This document shows, piece by piece, positions 1 through 7,711 of a stretch of DNA of 37,866 bases; position 1 is the stretch's first letter; each line of letters opens with the position of its first letter. Below the pieces are notes generated by a model. That model saw nothing but the letters and a program-made list of their open reading frames with translations. It did not search any database and was not told the DNA's origin. Source of the stretch: Solirubrobacterales bacterium (lineage in GTDB: Bacteria; Actinomycetota; Thermoleophilia; Solirubrobacterales; Solirubrobacteraceae); contig JAFASQ010000499.1 of the NCBI GenBank assembly GCA_019244395.1, positions 1 through 37,866 on the forward strand. The letters run 5' to 3'. A program made the position numbers and the translations under genes.

Positions 1-1
1 T

Positions 2-751
2 GTCGCCACCGGCAAGCCGCCCGTGCTGATGCTCGCCGACGTCTCCGTGCAGGCCGACGTCCGGCGGGTGGCCGACGAGGTCCGCCGCCGCTACGACCAC
101 GTCGACATCCTGATCAACAACGCGGGCAGCGCCTTCAATCGCCGCGAGCAGTCGGCGGATGGGATCGAGCTAACGTGGGCGACCAACCACATCGCGCCCT
201 TCCTTCTCACCGACCTACTGTTGCCGCTGCTCGTCGCCGCGCCGGGGGGACGTGTCGTCACCGTCACCTCGGAGATCTACAGCAGGAAGCTCGACCTGGA
301 GAACCTCCAAGGGGAGCGCAGGTACAGCTACTTCGGCGCCTACCGGGCCTCAAAGCTCGGCAACGTGCTGTTCACGCGCGAGCTGGCCCGCCGGATCGCC
401 GGATCGGGCGTTAGCGCGGTTGCTGTCAGCCCCGGTCCGGCCAGGACGAACTTCGGCGGTGGCGGCCCTGACGGTGTGATGGGCGTGCTGACCAGCCTGA
501 TGAAGCACACGCCGATCTTCAAGCCGGCGGATGAGGCGGCCGAGGGCATCGTGTGGGCGGCCACCACGTCGGAGTTGAACGGGGGCGACGGAGGCCTCTA
601 CATGCGCCGCAAGCAGTTGAAGCTCAAGGGCGCCGCGGCCGATGAGTCGCTGGCCGGCGAGATCTGGATGGTCAGCGAATCCCAAGCGGGGATCGATCCC
701 CAGCGGTCAGCGGTCGCCGGGGTGAGCAAGCGGAGCGGAAACGATGGCTGA
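2..751 (+). CDS. Short-chain dehydrogenase/reductase, 5' end cut off
   Basis: NAD(P)-dependent oxidoreductase of the short-chain dehydrogenase family; the substrate cannot be told. The open frame runs off the left edge, so the N-terminal glycine-rich cofactor loop is missing. Visible motifs are D-V-S followed by the NNAG motif (ILINNAG), a catalytic Ser region (VTVTSEIYS) and the YxxxK pair in YRASKLGN, then the SPGPART loop that usually closes over the nicotinamide ring. The arrangement resembles the retinol dehydrogenase/WWOX-like 'extended classical' SDRs. The stop overlaps the start of the MMPL gene by 8 bases (ATGGCTGA), so the two are probably translated from one mRNA. Family certain, substrate unknown. 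Confidence 0.88.
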   Translation, partial: VATGKPPVLMLADVSVQADVRRVADEVRRRYDHVDILINNAGSAFNRREQSADGIELTWATNHIAPFLLTDLLLPLLVAAPGGRVVTVTSEIYSRKLDLENLQGERRYSYFGAYRASKLGNVLFTRELARRIAGSGVSAVAVSPGPARTNFGGGGPDGVMGVLTSLMKHTPIFKPADEAAEGIVWAATTSELNGGDGGLYMRRKQLKLKGAAADESLAGEIWMVSESQAGIDPQRSAVAGVSKRSGNDG

Positions 752-2969
752 CTCGCCGGCGGCAACGAACTCACGGTCGGGTCTTGTCGTGCGGCTGTCC
801 GGCTGGGTCCGTGCCCATCGCAAGCTGGTCCTGATCGGTTGGGTCGCGGTGCTGATCGCGTCGATGGGCGCCGCCAACGCGGCGAGTAACCAGTTCGTCA
901 ACAACGTGTCGCTGTCCGGCACCGACTCCCAGCGGGCCGCCGACCTGCTGGGGCGTGAGTTTCCCGCTCAGGCGGGCGACATCGACCAGATCGTCCTGCG
1001 CGCCCGCGGGGGCCGCCTCGCCGATCCGGCGATCCGGGGCCGGGTCGGAGGCGTGCTGGCCTCGGTGGCCCACCTGCCGCACGTGACCGGCGTGATCAGC
1101 CCGTTCAGCTCGGCCGGCTCCCATGCTGTCTCGGCGGACGGCCGGATCGGGTTCGCCACCGTCGCCTTCGACGAGCGCGCCGATCTGCTGCCCAAGGATG
1201 CGGTCAAGAAGGTGATCAGCGTCGCCCGGGCGGGGCAGACCGCGATGCTCCAGGTCGAGCTCGGCGGTCGCGCCATCGAGCAGGCGACACCTCCGTCGCT
1301 GGGTGCGGCCACGGCGATCGGGCTGGTGGCGGCGATCGTCGTGCTGCTGATCACTTTCGGTTCGGCACTCGCGGCCGGGCTGCCGATCATCACCGCGCTG
1401 CTCGGGCTGGGAACCGGACTGGGGCTGATCGGGCTCGGTTCGCATCTGCTCGACACGCCCGATTTCTCGACCCAGCTGGCGGCGCTGCTCGGCCTCGGGG
1501 TGGGGATCGACTACGCGCTGTTCGTGGTCACCCGCTTCCGGGAGAGCTACGCCGAGACCCGCGACGTGGAACGGTCGATCACGGTGGCCATGGACACGGC
1601 CGGGCGGGCGGTGCTGGTCGCCGGGATCACGGTGATCATCGCGCTGCTCGGGCTGCTCACGATTGGAATCACGCTGCTCGACGCGGCCGCCCTCGCCGTC
1701 GCCACCACTGTGGCGCTGGTGCTGACCGCGGCGCTGACCGTGATGCCGGCGCTGCTCTCGCGGTTCGGCGAGCGGATCGGACAGCACGCCAGCCGGCGCC
1801 GGTCGGCCCGCCGGCAAACTCCGTTCTGGCCGCGCTGGGCGGCGGTGGTCGCCCGCCGTCCCTGGCAGTCCCTGGTCGCGGGCCTCGCGATCATGCTGGT
1901 GCTCTGCGTGCCGGCGACGACGCTCAGGCTCGGGCAGAGCGACGCGGGCAACGACCCCACCTCGCACACCAGCCGTCGGGCCTACGACCTGTTGGCGCAA
2001 GGCTTTGGGACGGGCTTCAATGGCCCGCTCCAGGTGGTGGCCCAGCTGCCGCGGTCCCACGACCGCGCGGCGTCCGGCGCGATCTCCGGAGCGCTGCGCT
2101 CGACGCCCGGCATCGCGGCAGCGTCGGCGCCCATCCTCAGCCCGGGGGGAGGGACCGTCGTGTTCCAGGCGTTCCCCGCAACCTCGCCGGAGTCGCAGGC
2201 GACGACCGACCTGGTCAACCGGCTGCGCGGTCACCGGTTGCCGGCGGTGGCGCGCTCCACCGGGGCACGCATCTTCGTCGGCGGCTCGACCGCGGTCGGC
2301 ATCGATTTCGCGCACGTGCTCGGCAACAAGCTCGCGCTGTTCATCGCCGCGGTGATCGTGCTCGCCGCGCTGCTCCTCGTCGTCGTGTTCCGCTCGTTGG
2401 TCATCCCCGTCCAGGCGGCGGTGATGAACCTGCTGTCGGTCGGCGCGTCGCTCGGAGTGACCGTGGCCGTGTTCCAGAAGGGTTGGCTCGGGAGTCTGTT
2501 CGGCGTCACGCCCGGCCCGATCGAATCGTTCATCCCGGTGATCCTGTTCGCGATCGTGTTTGGGCTCTCGATGGATTACGAGGTGTTCCTGGTGTCGCGT
2601 ATCCACGAAGCGTGGACGCGGCGACGGGATCCGACTGCCGCGCTTGTCGATGGCGTGGGCTCGACCGGGCGCGTGGTCACCGCGGCGGCGACGATCATGG
2701 TCTGCGTATTCATCTCATTCGTGCTGGGCGAGGACCGGATCGTGAAGATGTTCGGCCTCGGACTCGCCAGCGCTGTGTTCCTCGATGCGTTCGTGGTGCG
2801 GAGCCTGCTGCTACCGGCGGTGCTGACGCTGTCCGGCGAGCGCACCTGGAAGCTGCCGCGCGGACTCGAGCGCCGGCTGCCTCGAATCGCGCTCGAGGCA
2901 CCCGGCGAAGAGCAGCCGCGTCACGACCGCGGGCGCCACGTCGGTGGCCTGGCCGAAGAAGCCGCGTGA
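744..2969 (+). CDS. MMPL/RND-family membrane transporter
   Basis: 741-residue inner-membrane exporter of the MMPL (RND superfamily) type, which in actinobacteria moves lipids or other hydrophobic compounds using the proton gradient. It has the expected two-fold design: one helix near residues 28-48, a periplasmic loop, then a cluster of five helices, repeated in the second half. Each half carries the signature helix: GLGVGIDYALFVVTRFRE in the first and FGLSMDYEVFLVSRIHE in the second, with the Asp-Tyr pair thought to relay protons. Length is typical of the short single-gene MMPL proteins. It overlaps the SDR gene upstream by 8 bases and is followed almost directly by a flippase-like gene, suggesting a lipid or envelope transport unit; cargo unknown. 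Confidence 0.93.
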   Translation: MADSPAATNSRSGLVVRLSGWVRAHRKLVLIGWVAVLIASMGAANAASNQFVNNVSLSGTDSQRAADLLGREFPAQAGDIDQIVLRARGGRLADPAIRGRVGGVLASVAHLPHVTGVISPFSSAGSHAVSADGRIGFATVAFDERADLLPKDAVKKVISVARAGQTAMLQVELGGRAIEQATPPSLGAATAIGLVAAIVVLLITFGSALAAGLPIITALLGLGTGLGLIGLGSHLLDTPDFSTQLAALLGLGVGIDYALFVVTRFRESYAETRDVERSITVAMDTAGRAVLVAGITVIIALLGLLTIGITLLDAAALAVATTVALVLTAALTVMPALLSRFGERIGQHASRRRSARRQTPFWPRWAAVVARRPWQSLVAGLAIMLVLCVPATTLRLGQSDAGNDPTSHTSRRAYDLLAQGFGTGFNGPLQVVAQLPRSHDRAASGAISGALRSTPGIAAASAPILSPGGGTVVFQAFPATSPESQATTDLVNRLRGHRLPAVARSTGARIFVGGSTAVGIDFAHVLGNKLALFIAAVIVLAALLLVVVFRSLVIPVQAAVMNLLSVGASLGVTVAVFQKGWLGSLFGVTPGPIESFIPVILFAIVFGLSMDYEVFLVSRIHEAWTRRRDPTAALVDGVGSTGRVVTAAATIMVCVFISFVLGEDRIVKMFGLGLASAVFLDAFVVRSLLLPAVLTLSGERTWKLPRGLERRLPRIALEAPGEEQPRHDRGRHVGGLAEEAA

Positions 2970-2973
2970 GAAC

Positions 2974-4041
2974 GTGTTGAAGCGACGGCTCGTCTCCATT
3001 GCCGCGCTGCTCGTCGCGGGTGGGACGGCTCTGCTCGCCGTCCCGGATCTGCGCCGCGCCGCCGAGGAGGCGAGCTCGATCAACGTGCTGTGGCTCATCG
3101 GGGCCGGAGCGCTCGAGCTGGCCTCGTGCATCAGCTTCCTCGCCATCTTCCGGCGGTTCTTCGAGGAGCTGCCGATGTCCGAGGCGCGTCGACTGGCCTG
3201 GATCGAGATGGGCTCGGGCGCCGTGCTTCCGGGCGGCGGCGTCGGGTCGCTGGCGGCGGGTGGAATGCTGCTCCGCCGGGGCGGGATGTCGACGCAGAGC
3301 ATCGTGCAGCGCTCCAGCGGCCTGTTCTTTCTGACCAGCGGGACGAACGTGCTCGCGCTGGAAGGAGCCGCCGTCGCGCTTGGCCTGGGGATCGGCTCGG
3401 GCCCGCACGGGGCTGCCTTGGTCGCGATCCCCGCGACAGTCGGACTCGCGGGTGCCGCGATCGTCCTGGCCCTTGCGCGTCCGCGATGGCACCGCAACGG
3501 CCACCGGCGCGCGCTTAGCGCGGTCGTTGACGGCGTCCGGCAAGCCGAGCGTGAGCTGATCCGGCCCCACTGGCGACTGCTCGGCGCCCTCGGGTACCTC
3601 GGCTTCGACATCGCGGTACTCGGCGTCGTCTGCGCCGGGGTGGGTCACCCGATCGGCGCGCCTGCCCTGGTGCTGGCCTACGTCATCGGCTACGCGGCGA
3701 ACACGCTGCCGGTGCCGGGCGGGATCGGAGTGCTGGAGGGCGGGCTGGTCGGCGCGCTCGTCCTCTACGGCGCGCCGGTGATGCCGGCCACGGCGGCGGT
3801 CCTTCTCTACCACACAATCGCGTTCTGGATCCCCAGCCTGGGCGGAGCGGTCGCCTACGGGATGACCGCGACGGCCCGACGCGGGGCGCGTTCACGATCA
3901 GTTCGTGTTCTTGAGCGACCGTTCCGCTACCGTGGTCGGCGTGGCCAGACCCGCCAATTCGAGCTCGAGGAGGTCCTCGAGCGATCGATGCGGGCGTCTG
4001 GGAGCGTGGCCATCACGAGAGGTCGGTCGACGACCTCGTGA
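2974..4041 (+). CDS. YbhN/LPG-synthase transmembrane-domain (flippase-like) protein
   Basis: Multi-spanning membrane protein with the lysylphosphatidylglycerol-synthase transmembrane domain (PF03706, YbhN/AglD type) but no catalytic synthase domain. Hydrophobic helices fill residues ~5 to 310; recognisable family segments are GSGAVLPGGGVGSLAAGG and the region YAANTLPVPGGIGVLEGGLV. The frame is open from a GTG at 2944, inside the MMPL gene; I prefer GTG 2974 (or TTG 2977), just after the MMPL stop, but no clear ribosome site decides it. The last ~33 residues, from about 3941 on, are out of character: the DNA there is the wreck of a TetR gene, so the protein probably gained a foreign C-terminal tail by read-through. 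Likely an envelope-lipid carrier acting with the MMPL protein (inference). Confidence 0.8.
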   Translation: MLKRRLVSIAALLVAGGTALLAVPDLRRAAEEASSINVLWLIGAGALELASCISFLAIFRRFFEELPMSEARRLAWIEMGSGAVLPGGGVGSLAAGGMLLRRGGMSTQSIVQRSSGLFFLTSGTNVLALEGAAVALGLGIGSGPHGAALVAIPATVGLAGAAIVLALARPRWHRNGHRRALSAVVDGVRQAERELIRPHWRLLGALGYLGFDIAVLGVVCAGVGHPIGAPALVLAYVIGYAANTLPVPGGIGVLEGGLVGALVLYGAPVMPATAAVLLYHTIAFWIPSLGGAVAYGMTATARRGARSRSVRVLERPFRYRGRRGQTRQFELEEVLERSMRASGSVAITRGRSTTS

Positions 4042-4254
4042 GCGCCACCGGGCTCCGCCCCGGGAGCCTCTAGAACGTCTGCCCGAGCTGTGCGCGTACT
4101 TCGACGGTCTCCTCGACGACCTGACCCGGCCGGAGGAGGGATGGGGTGCCAGATGGTGAACTCGGGATGGAGCAAGACCAATCCGGGCCGCATGGTGCTC
4201 GAGATGATCGTCCGCGCGGCGTTCGCCGAGCTGAGCCGACCTCAGGAGGCATGA
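3941..4254 (+). pseudogene. Remnant of a TetR-family regulator gene
   Basis: Pieces of one TetR regulator can be read in order, each in a different frame. First GTG-GCC-AGA-CCC (VARP), then after a one-base slip RQFELEEVLERSMRA, then from 3999 after another slip WERGHHERSVDDLVSATGL and RPGSL, the helix-turn-helix, ended by TAG at 4071-4073 where Tyr is expected. The middle of the gene is missing. The C-terminal part resumes with LPELCAYFDGLLDDLTRPEE, shifts again near 4140-4148, and reads GCQMVNSG and on to TGA 4252-4254. The 'YFDxLLDDL...GCxxVN' pattern is typical of the TetR_C_13-like ligand domain. At least three frame changes, a stop and an internal deletion argue for real decay and not sequencing error. 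The final TGA lies just before the next gene's start, so the remnant was once coupled to it. Confidence 0.72.
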
Positions 4255-4255
4255 G

Positions 4256-4669
4256 TTGTCGACCCCGATACCGCCCGACGTCCGCGAACTGCTCGAGGCG
4301 CCCAACTACGTTCATCTCTCCACGCTGCGCGCCGACGGCTCGCCGCGCAATTGGGTGGTGTGGGTCGGACTGGAGGGCGAGCACATCCTGATCTGCACCT
4401 CCGACGCGATCTGGAAGGCCAAGGACATGCAGCGTGATCCGCGCGTGGGGCTGTCGGTCACCGACCTCGAAAACCCCTACCGGATGGCGGCGATTCAGGG
4501 CCGGGTCGTGGAGGTCCGTCCAGACGAGGGCTGCCGCTACATGGATCCGATCTCGTACAAGTACACGGGAGCACCGTTTCCCAGCCGCGGTCCGGACCGG
4601 GTGTGCTTCGTGATCGCCGTCGAGAAGGCGGCCCAGCGGACCCTGCGCTTCACGCACAGCCCCGCCTGA
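4256..4669 (+). CDS. PPOX-class (F420/FMN split-barrel) protein
   Basis: 137-residue split-barrel flavin- or F420-binding protein of the pyridoxamine 5'-phosphate oxidase superfamily, closest in pattern to the actinobacterial 'PPOX class F420-dependent' group. The opening (PPDVRELLEAPNYVHLST, LRADGSPRNWVVWVG) and the Lys-containing strand IWKAKDMQRDPRVGLSVTD are the usual cofactor-binding stretches. Start is TTG at 4256, with GGAGG at 4244-4248 seven bases upstream; an ATG at 4251 is in another frame and opens nothing. It directly follows the TetR remnant, whose TGA ends at 4254, and converges with the intact TetR gene. Probably a cytosolic oxidoreductase acting on an unknown small molecule formerly under control of the lost regulator. 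Confidence 0.85.
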   Translation: MSTPIPPDVRELLEAPNYVHLSTLRADGSPRNWVVWVGLEGEHILICTSDAIWKAKDMQRDPRVGLSVTDLENPYRMAAIQGRVVEVRPDEGCRYMDPISYKYTGAPFPSRGPDRVCFVIAVEKAAQRTLRFTHSPA

Positions 4670-4692
4670 GGAATCGACCCAGGGCGACCTGA

Positions 4693-5412
4693 TCAGCGGC
4701 GAGGTTTCTTACGAGGTCGAGCCGCACGAGTCTCCGCCGACCGGACGGGTGCTCGTGTGCTGCTCCGTGCCGCGCGGGGGCGTGGCGCTCGATCTGTAGG
4801 GTCCGCAACCGTCCCGCCCGACCGCAGTTGGGCGATGGCACCATCGAGCGCGATGCGCAGCTGACCTGCATCGCGCGAGGTCTTCGAGAGAAGCAAGCCG
4901 CCCTGGATGGCCGAAAGGGTGATCGTGGTCAGGGCGTCGAGGTCGGCGCCGGTGGAAATCAGCCCGTTGTCCCGCAGCCGCAGCAATGCCCCGCGGATCG
5001 CGTCGCTCCAGGCCTGGAAGGCCTCGCTGAGGCTGGTGCGGAGTCGCTCGTCGGTGTCAGAGAGCGCGGCCGCCAGGGTGCCGATCGGGCATCCGCCGTG
5101 GGCGCCCTGATCCTCGACGATCGCCACCATGGTCTGGGCCCAGCGCTCCAGGTCGTCCCAGTCGCTCACGGAGGCGAGGGCGTGGGCCTGCAAGCCGAGC
5201 ACGGTGGCGCACTGGTAGTCGACGACCGCCTGGACCAGACCGTGCTTGTCGCCAAAGTAGTGATAGAGCTGGCTTTTGCTGGCACCGGTGGCGGCGATCA
5301 CGTCGTCGAGACTGGTCGCGGATGCCCCCCGCTCGCCGACCAGCTCGGCCGCCGCGCGGACGATGCGCTCCCTGGTGGCGCGGCCCTGCTTGGTGGCCGG
5401 GATAGAGCTCAT
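4693..5412 (-). CDS. TetR/AcrR-family transcriptional regulator
   Basis: 239-residue one-component repressor. Residues 11-58 form the DNA-binding domain: RERIVRAAAELVGERG followed by the helix-turn-helix SATSLDDVIAATGASKSQLY and HYFGDKHGL. The ligand domain carries GGCPIGTLAAALSD near residue 106, typical of the LmrA/YxaF-like branch that senses flavonoids, antibiotics or other aromatics. The C-terminal ~35 residues are Arg/Pro-rich, probably disordered. The frame stays open to 5595, but ATG 5412 gives the normal TetR N-terminus and is placed 7 bases after a -10 box (TACGAT), so the mRNA is probably leaderless. Divergent from the response-regulator gene; the space between holds two near-identical palindromes that are its likely operators, and a third lies at 6932. 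Ligand unknown. Confidence 0.93.
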   Translation of the reverse strand: MSSIPATKQGRATRERIVRAAAELVGERGASATSLDDVIAATGASKSQLYHYFGDKHGLVQAVVDYQCATVLGLQAHALASVSDWDDLERWAQTMVAIVEDQGAHGGCPIGTLAAALSDTDERLRTSLSEAFQAWSDAIRGALLRLRDNGLISTGADLDALTTITLSAIQGGLLLSKTSRDAGQLRIALDGAIAQLRSGGTVADPTDRAPRPRAARSSTRAPVRSAETRAARPRKKPRR

Positions 5413-5419
5413 CGCGTCG

Positions 5420-5449
5420 ATCGTAGCAAGATTGGACTTGACAGTCCAA
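5420..5449 (-). promoter_or_regulatory. Promoter of the tetR-type gene
   Basis: On the minus strand TTGGAC (complement of 5444-5449) is followed after 18 bases by TACGAT (complement of 5420-5425), then 7 bases to the ATG at 5412. This would start the transcript at or next to the ATG. The -35 box lies inside operator O1, so bound repressor would block its own gene. Confidence 0.55.
5432..5449. promoter_or_regulatory. TetR operator O1
   Basis: Perfect inverted repeat TTGGACT-TGAC-AGTCCAA: 7-bp arms, 4-bp spacer, 18 bp in all, as expected for a TetR dimer site. It covers the -35 boxes of both divergent promoters. Confidence 0.75.
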
Positions 5450-5466
5450 CGAGTGTCCCGTAAGGT
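5438..5466 (+). promoter_or_regulatory. Promoter of the response-regulator gene
   Basis: A perfect consensus -35 box TTGACA (5438-5443) is followed after exactly 17 bases by TAAGGT (5461-5466). The predicted start is near 5473, inside operator O2, leaving a ~44-base leader with a good ribosome site. The same -10 hexamer, TAAGGT, recurs in the promoter at 6956. Confidence 0.7.
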
Positions 5467-5471
5467 CCAGT

Positions 5472-5489
5472 TTGGACCGGTTGGTCCAA
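5472..5489. promoter_or_regulatory. TetR operator O2
   Basis: Perfect inverted repeat TTGGACC-GGTT-GGTCCAA with the same 7-4-7 design as O1 and centred 40 bp from it. It covers the expected transcription start of the response-regulator gene. An overlapping shorter palindrome, GGTCCA-GTT-TGGACC, begins at 5464. Confidence 0.72.
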
Positions 5490-5516
5490 GATGCCGAGAG
5501 AGGAAAAGGAGACGCG

Positions 5517-6245
5517 ATGCAGACCATGACCGCCGCGCTGGACGCGCCGCCCGCGGGTCGCCGAGGTTCGGTGCTCGTGGTGGACGACGAGCCAACTGTC
5601 TCCGAGGTGCTATCGCGCTACCTCGAGCGCGCCGGGTACGCCACCGAGGTCGTCTCGGACGGCGCGGTGGCGGTCGAGGCGGCCGCGCTGAGCGCCCCGG
5701 ACCTGGTCGTACTAGATGCGAAGCTGCCGCGGCTCGACGGACTCGAGGTGATGCGCCGGATGCGCGCGGCCGACGGCTCCCGCCCGGCCGTGATCCTGGT
5801 CAGCGGCAAGGCGGCGGAGTCGGACAGGATCCTCGGGCTGCAGCTGGGGGCCGACGATTACGTGGCCAAGCCGTTCTCGCCGGCCGAGCTGGTCGCGCGG
5901 GTCGACGCGGTCATGCGTCGGGTGGACCACGCCTCGACCCCGGAAGGGCCGCTGGTCACGGGGGATCTGGAGCTCGACCCGTCCGCTCGGCGGGTGCATG
6001 TAAGGGGCGTCGAGGTGCGGCTGACCCAGCGGGAGTTCGACCTGCTGCTGTTCCTGGTCCGCCATCCCCGCCAAGTCTTCACCCGCGACGATTTGATGCG
6101 CGCGATCTGGCGCTACACGTTCTACACCGACAACTCCACGGTAACCGTCCATATCCGCCGGCTGCGCGCCAAGATCGAGGAGGATCCCGCCAACCCGCGC
6201 CACCTCCAGACGGCGTGGGGGGTGGGGTACCGCTTCGAGCCGTAG
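5517..6245 (+). CDS. OmpR/PhoB-type response regulator (orphan)
   Basis: 242-residue two-component response regulator. The receiver domain spans about 17-135: acidic pocket VVDDEP (Asp23, Asp24), phospho-acceptor Asp67 in VVLDAKLP, Ser96 in place of the switch Ser/Thr and Lys118 in AKPFSP. The C-terminal winged helix (about 145-242) has LTQREFDLLLFLVRHP and the recognition helix STVTVHIRRLRAKIE, ending in the usual GVGYRF. Start is ATG 5517 with GGAG at 5508-5511; an open frame from 5472 would start inside the operator. No histidine kinase lies in the window, so its partner is elsewhere or it is kinase-independent. Two TetR palindromes overlap its promoter, an unusual case of a response regulator under a TetR repressor. 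Confidence 0.94.
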   Translation: MQTMTAALDAPPAGRRGSVLVVDDEPTVSEVLSRYLERAGYATEVVSDGAVAVEAAALSAPDLVVLDAKLPRLDGLEVMRRMRAADGSRPAVILVSGKAAESDRILGLQLGADDYVAKPFSPAELVARVDAVMRRVDHASTPEGPLVTGDLELDPSARRVHVRGVEVRLTQREFDLLLFLVRHPRQVFTRDDLMRAIWRYTFYTDNSTVTVHIRRLRAKIEEDPANPRHLQTAWGVGYRFEP

Positions 6246-6385
6246 CCGGCCGCTCCGGTCGCGCCCTGGCTCACCGGTTCGCCGCAGCGGAGGCCACTTG
6301 CGGACCCGGAGCCGACGACGTGGACGAGGAGACCCCCAGCCTGCTCGAGGCGGCCGGCAAGGGCTCCCGAGCTCCCGGCGCGGCG

Positions 6386-6910
6386 CTACGCGCGCCGCAG
6401 CCTGAACTCGAGCTCGTCCTGCTCGCTTGACTCGGTCCGGGCGAAGCCGAGCCTGCGAAGCACGCCAAGCGAAGGCGTCAGGTGCTCGAGAGTATGAGCG
6501 ACGATCGTGTTAGCTCCCCGCGCCCAGGCCTCCTCGATCAGGGCGCGAGACGCCTCGGTGGCGAGGCCGCGGCGCTGCCAGGACGGCACGACTGAGTAGC
6601 CGATCTCGACCACGCCGTCGTTCGGCGGCCCCTTGTAGCCCACCGACCCGACGAGCGTGGCGGGCTCGCTCTCGGTCATCAGCGTGTAGTACAGCCACCA
6701 CCCGGCCGCGGCGGGGTCCGCCAGTTGCCCTCGCCAGAATACGAGCGTGTCGCGGTCGTGGTGCTCGGGCGGCCAGTCGGAGGGGAGCGCGGCGCCGAGG
6801 ACGAGTCCCAACCGAGGAAAACCCTCGAGCTCGGCCTCGATCACCGCGGGGGTGGCTGGAACCAGTCGCAGCCGCGGCGTGGTCAGTACGCGCTCATAGT
6901 CGACGCTCAT
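6386..6910 (-). CDS. GNAT-family N-acetyltransferase (RimJ/RimL-like)
   Basis: 174-residue acetyl-CoA-dependent N-acetyltransferase, closest in pattern to the RimJ/RimL group (opening VLTTPRLRLVPATP). The acetyl-CoA loop is VVPSWQRRGLATEASRALIE (motif A, Q/RxxGxA) and the closing GVLRRLGFARTE is the usual motif B. Two in-frame ATGs compete: 6922 lies in the -10 box, while 6910 sits 10 bases after it, so 6910 is preferred and the mRNA would have almost no leader. Its promoter contains operator O3 and is divergent from the DUF427 gene. Substrate unknown; could modify an antibiotic, a peptide N-terminus or a metabolite. Confidence 0.88.
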   Translation of the reverse strand: MSVDYERVLTTPRLRLVPATPAVIEAELEGFPRLGLVLGAALPSDWPPEHHDRDTLVFWRGQLADPAAAGWWLYYTLMTESEPATLVGSVGYKGPPNDGVVEIGYSVVPSWQRRGLATEASRALIEEAWARGANTIVAHTLEHLTPSLGVLRRLGFARTESSEQDELEFRLRRA

Positions 6911-6920
6911 CGTGAGCGGC

Positions 6921-6949
6921 ATGATACACCACTGGACCATTTAGTCCAA
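6921..6949 (-). promoter_or_regulatory. Promoter of the GNAT gene
   Basis: Minus-strand TTGGAC (complement of 6944-6949), 17-base spacer, TATCAT (complement of 6921-6926). The -35 half is part of operator O3. The predicted start lies at about 6914, only a few bases before ATG 6910. Confidence 0.6.
6932..6949. promoter_or_regulatory. TetR operator O3
   Basis: CTGGACC-ATTT-AGTCCAA: the same 7-4-7 architecture as O1 and O2 with the arms matching the shared pattern YTGGACY/RGTCCAA. It overlaps both divergent promoters of this intergenic space, so one repressor dimer could silence the GNAT and DUF427 genes together. Confidence 0.68.
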
Positions 6950-6961
6950 ACGTGATAAGGT
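6933..6961 (+). promoter_or_regulatory. Promoter of the DUF427 gene
   Basis: TGGACC (6933-6938), 17-base spacer, TAAGGT (6956-6961). The -10 is identical to that of the response-regulator promoter. The -35 is part of operator O3. Confidence 0.5.
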
Positions 6962-7003
6962 TGCGAAAGAGCACCACCGCAACTGAGAAACGGAGCCGCA
7001 CCC

Positions 7004-7711
7004 ATGGCCGCACTGCACCCCAGCCCCCCGTTCGATGAGCTGACCTACTACCCGACCGCACGATGGATCCGGGGCACGCACGCCGGCAACACGGTCGTCG
7101 ATACCCGGCGGGCGCTGCTGGTGTGGGAGCCGGGCAAGATGACGCCGATTTACGCATTTCCCGCGGGCGACGTCAGCCTGCCCGCCGATGATGCGGTGCG
7201 GGGCTTCGACGATCAGGACCTCGCGGATTACGTGACGGTGCCCTGGGATTCGCTCGATCACTGGTACGAGGAGGACGAGGAGGTGTTCGTCCACCCGCGG
7301 GACCCGTTCGTTCGCATCGACGCGCTGAGGAGCTCGCGCCACGTGCGGGTGGAGCGCGAGGGCCGCCGGCTGGCAGAGTCAGACACTCCGGTCCTGCTGT
7401 TCGAGACGGGTCTGCCGACGCGCTACTACCTCCCGGAGGCGGACGTCGACGGATCGCTGCTCGGGGACTCAGAGCTGGAGACCGGCTGCCCATATAAGGG
7501 ATTCGCCTCCTACCGCGACGTGGTCCTCGATGGGCGCCGCTACCCGAACCTGTTCTGGTACTACCAGCATCCGTTCCGCGAGGCATCGGAGGTCAAGGGG
7601 TACCTTGCGCCCTACAACGAGCGGGTAGAGCTGATCGTCGACGGCGAGCTTCAAGAGCGGCCGGCCAGCCCCCTCCGCCGCCGAGCCGAGCAGGCACGGC
7701 GCGCCGCCTGA
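7004..7711 (+). CDS. Tandem DUF427-domain protein
   Basis: 235-residue cytosolic protein built from two copies of the small DUF427 beta fold. Copy 1 (about 20-105) begins WIRGTHAGNTVVDTRRALLV and runs to the acidic DHWYEEDEEVF; copy 2 (about 113-210) begins HVRVEREGRRLAESDTPVLL, has the hallmark TGLPTRYYLPEADV, CPYKGFASY and ends in the typical NLFWYYQHPFREA...GYLAPYNERVELIVDGE. The biochemical role of DUF427 is not known. Start ATG 7004 with GGAG at 6992-6995. Its promoter shares operator O3 with the GNAT gene, placing it in the TetR regulon. The basic Arg/Ala tail is probably disordered. Confidence 0.9.
   Translation: MAALHPSPPFDELTYYPTARWIRGTHAGNTVVDTRRALLVWEPGKMTPIYAFPAGDVSLPADDAVRGFDDQDLADYVTVPWDSLDHWYEEDEEVFVHPRDPFVRIDALRSSRHVRVEREGRRLAESDTPVLLFETGLPTRYYLPEADVDGSLLGDSELETGCPYKGFASYRDVVLDGRRYPNLFWYYQHPFREASEVKGYLAPYNERVELIVDGELQERPASPLRRRAEQARRAA

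Noticed and set aside
771-2606. 611-codon open frame on the minus strand under the MMPL gene
   Set aside because: Its translation is dominated by Arg, Asp, Gly, His and Gln without any fold, as expected from antisense of a GC-rich membrane-protein gene.
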